In this document: one piece after another, positions 63,502 through 64,000 of the stretch
How the letters are laid out: each line of letters begins with the position of its first letter
How positions within the stretch are numbered: position 1 is the stretch's first letter
Assembly: GCF_010111755.1 (NCBI RefSeq)
Contig: NC_088962.1
Location: 930,001 to 994,000, forward strand
DNA from: Nakaseomyces glabratus
Lineage: Eukaryota > Ascomycota > Saccharomycetes > Saccharomycetales > Saccharomycetaceae
Length of the DNA stretch: 64,000 bases
Reading direction: 5' to 3'
The notes under the pieces: generated by a model
The model's input: only the letters and a program-made list of their open reading frames with translations
The model's database searches: none
What the model was told of the DNA's origin: nothing
Made by a program: the position numbers and the translations under genes

Positions 63502-64000
63502 ATGTCAATTGATGATTTCAAGCCTGAAAAGTGGACGATATCTTCAAATGAAGCTTTGAAGTTGTCGCTAGTTTCTGAGGATAACGCGATACAGTTCTCG
63601 CCAACCTTTACCTATCCTATATTTGGCACGGAAGAACAAATATTTGGCTATAAGGACTTAGTTATTCATCTAGCATTCGATGCTATCACATTCAAACCAT
63701 TTTTGAATGTGAAGTTTTCATCTAAGTTCGAGGGAAGTGAAGAAGAGTTAGTTAACATAAAAGAGAAGCTATTGGAATATTTACCGATTGACGATACCAT
63801 TTATAAGGATGAAGAGAAATGGATTGACTCTTTTAAGAAGGAACAGGAATCTATAGAGGCCTACAAAAATGACCAAAATATTGATGAGTATAAAATCGAC
63901 AACGCTGACTTTGAGATTTACAAAGTAAACTTACAAGACCCCAAAATGAAAAGATTTCACAGGAGAATTCAAATATTTTCCTTACTTTTCATTGAAGCAG
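63502..64000 (+). CDS. HAT1: Hat1, type B histone acetyltransferase (3' end beyond window)
   Basis: The first 166 codons are present, from the ATG at 63502, and the frame is open at the window edge. FKPEKWTISSNEALKLSLV, QFSPTFTYPIFG and GYKDLVIHLAFDAITFKPF match the N-terminal domain of Hat1 (S. cerevisiae YPL001W, 374 aa). The last visible residues, HRRIQIFSLLFIEA, lead into the GNAT catalytic domain, which lies outside. Hat1 with Hat2 acetylates newly made histone H4 on Lys12. It is divergent from SNF8, as in S. cerevisiae. Confidence 0.95.
   Translation, partial: MSIDDFKPEKWTISSNEALKLSLVSEDNAIQFSPTFTYPIFGTEEQIFGYKDLVIHLAFDAITFKPFLNVKFSSKFEGSEEELVNIKEKLLEYLPIDDTIYKDEEKWIDSFKKEQESIEAYKNDQNIDEYKIDNADFEIYKVNLQDPKMKRFHRRIQIFSLLFIEA

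Overview
The window is nuclear DNA of a budding yeast of the family Saccharomycetaceae. The evidence is compact, essentially intronless genes on both strands, AT-rich intergenic DNA, yeast-type tRNA genes, PAC/RRPE/STRE/PACE-like promoter words, and proteins that match Saccharomyces cerevisiae orthologues nearly end to end. Gene order is a mosaic of blocks. In S. cerevisiae terms these are TMA108 (chr IX); MAY24-URN1-SUE1-NCE102-YPR148C-YPR147C (chr XVI right, inverted here); RPN10-PPX1 (chr VIII); and BLM10-ULP1-HST2-CIP1-MRPS16-RRP12-TAF3-RET3-RQC2-CHL1-TFC8-NCR1-AEP3-LSP1-ULA1-SPB4-DEG1-SNF8-HAT1, which interleaves the chr XVI-left and chr VI-left sister regions of the whole-genome duplication. 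Several genes expected in the undivided ancestor (a VTC gene, CTF19, IRC15, SWI1, MSH4) are absent. That suggests a post-duplication lineage that resolved duplicates differently from S. cerevisiae. A Nakaseomyces (Candida glabrata-like) yeast is my best guess, but the species is not proven by the sequence.

Layout. 1-14.3 kb: partial TMA108 (nascent-chain-associated M1 protein), MAY24, URN1 (WW/FF splicing-linked protein), SUE1 (mitochondrial), NCE102 (eisosome/MARVEL), a BAR-like protein (YPR148C), a lipid-droplet-type hydrolase (YPR147C), and a 78-codon ORF in a gene-poor stretch before tRNA-Ile(AAT). 14.9-24 kb: RPN10, PPX1 and the giant proteasome activator BLM10. 24.3-32.2 kb: the SUMO protease ULP1, the sirtuin HST2, tRNA-Asn(GTT), a long stress-type promoter and CIP1, then mitochondrial MRPS16. 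32.5-64 kb: densely packed RRP12, TAF3, RET3, RQC2, CHL1, TFC8, NCR1, AEP3 and LSP1, a 2.3-kb gene-free stretch, then ULA1, SPB4, DEG1, SNF8 and a partial HAT1.

Functional themes. Two proteasome genes (RPN10, BLM10) lie 2 kb apart, and two eisosome genes (NCE102, LSP1) lie far apart in the window. Ribosome-biogenesis and RNA-polymerase-related genes (RRP12, SPB4, TFC8) have PAC sites with or without RRPE in their promoters. CIP1 and SUE1 have stress-response-element-like promoters. Most of the interest lies in the long intergenic stretches. They hold long G/C homopolymers, a 7-bp minisatellite, Rap1-like sites and a possible decayed coding sequence. I found no convincing novel multi-gene system, no CRISPR array and no recognisable transposon.
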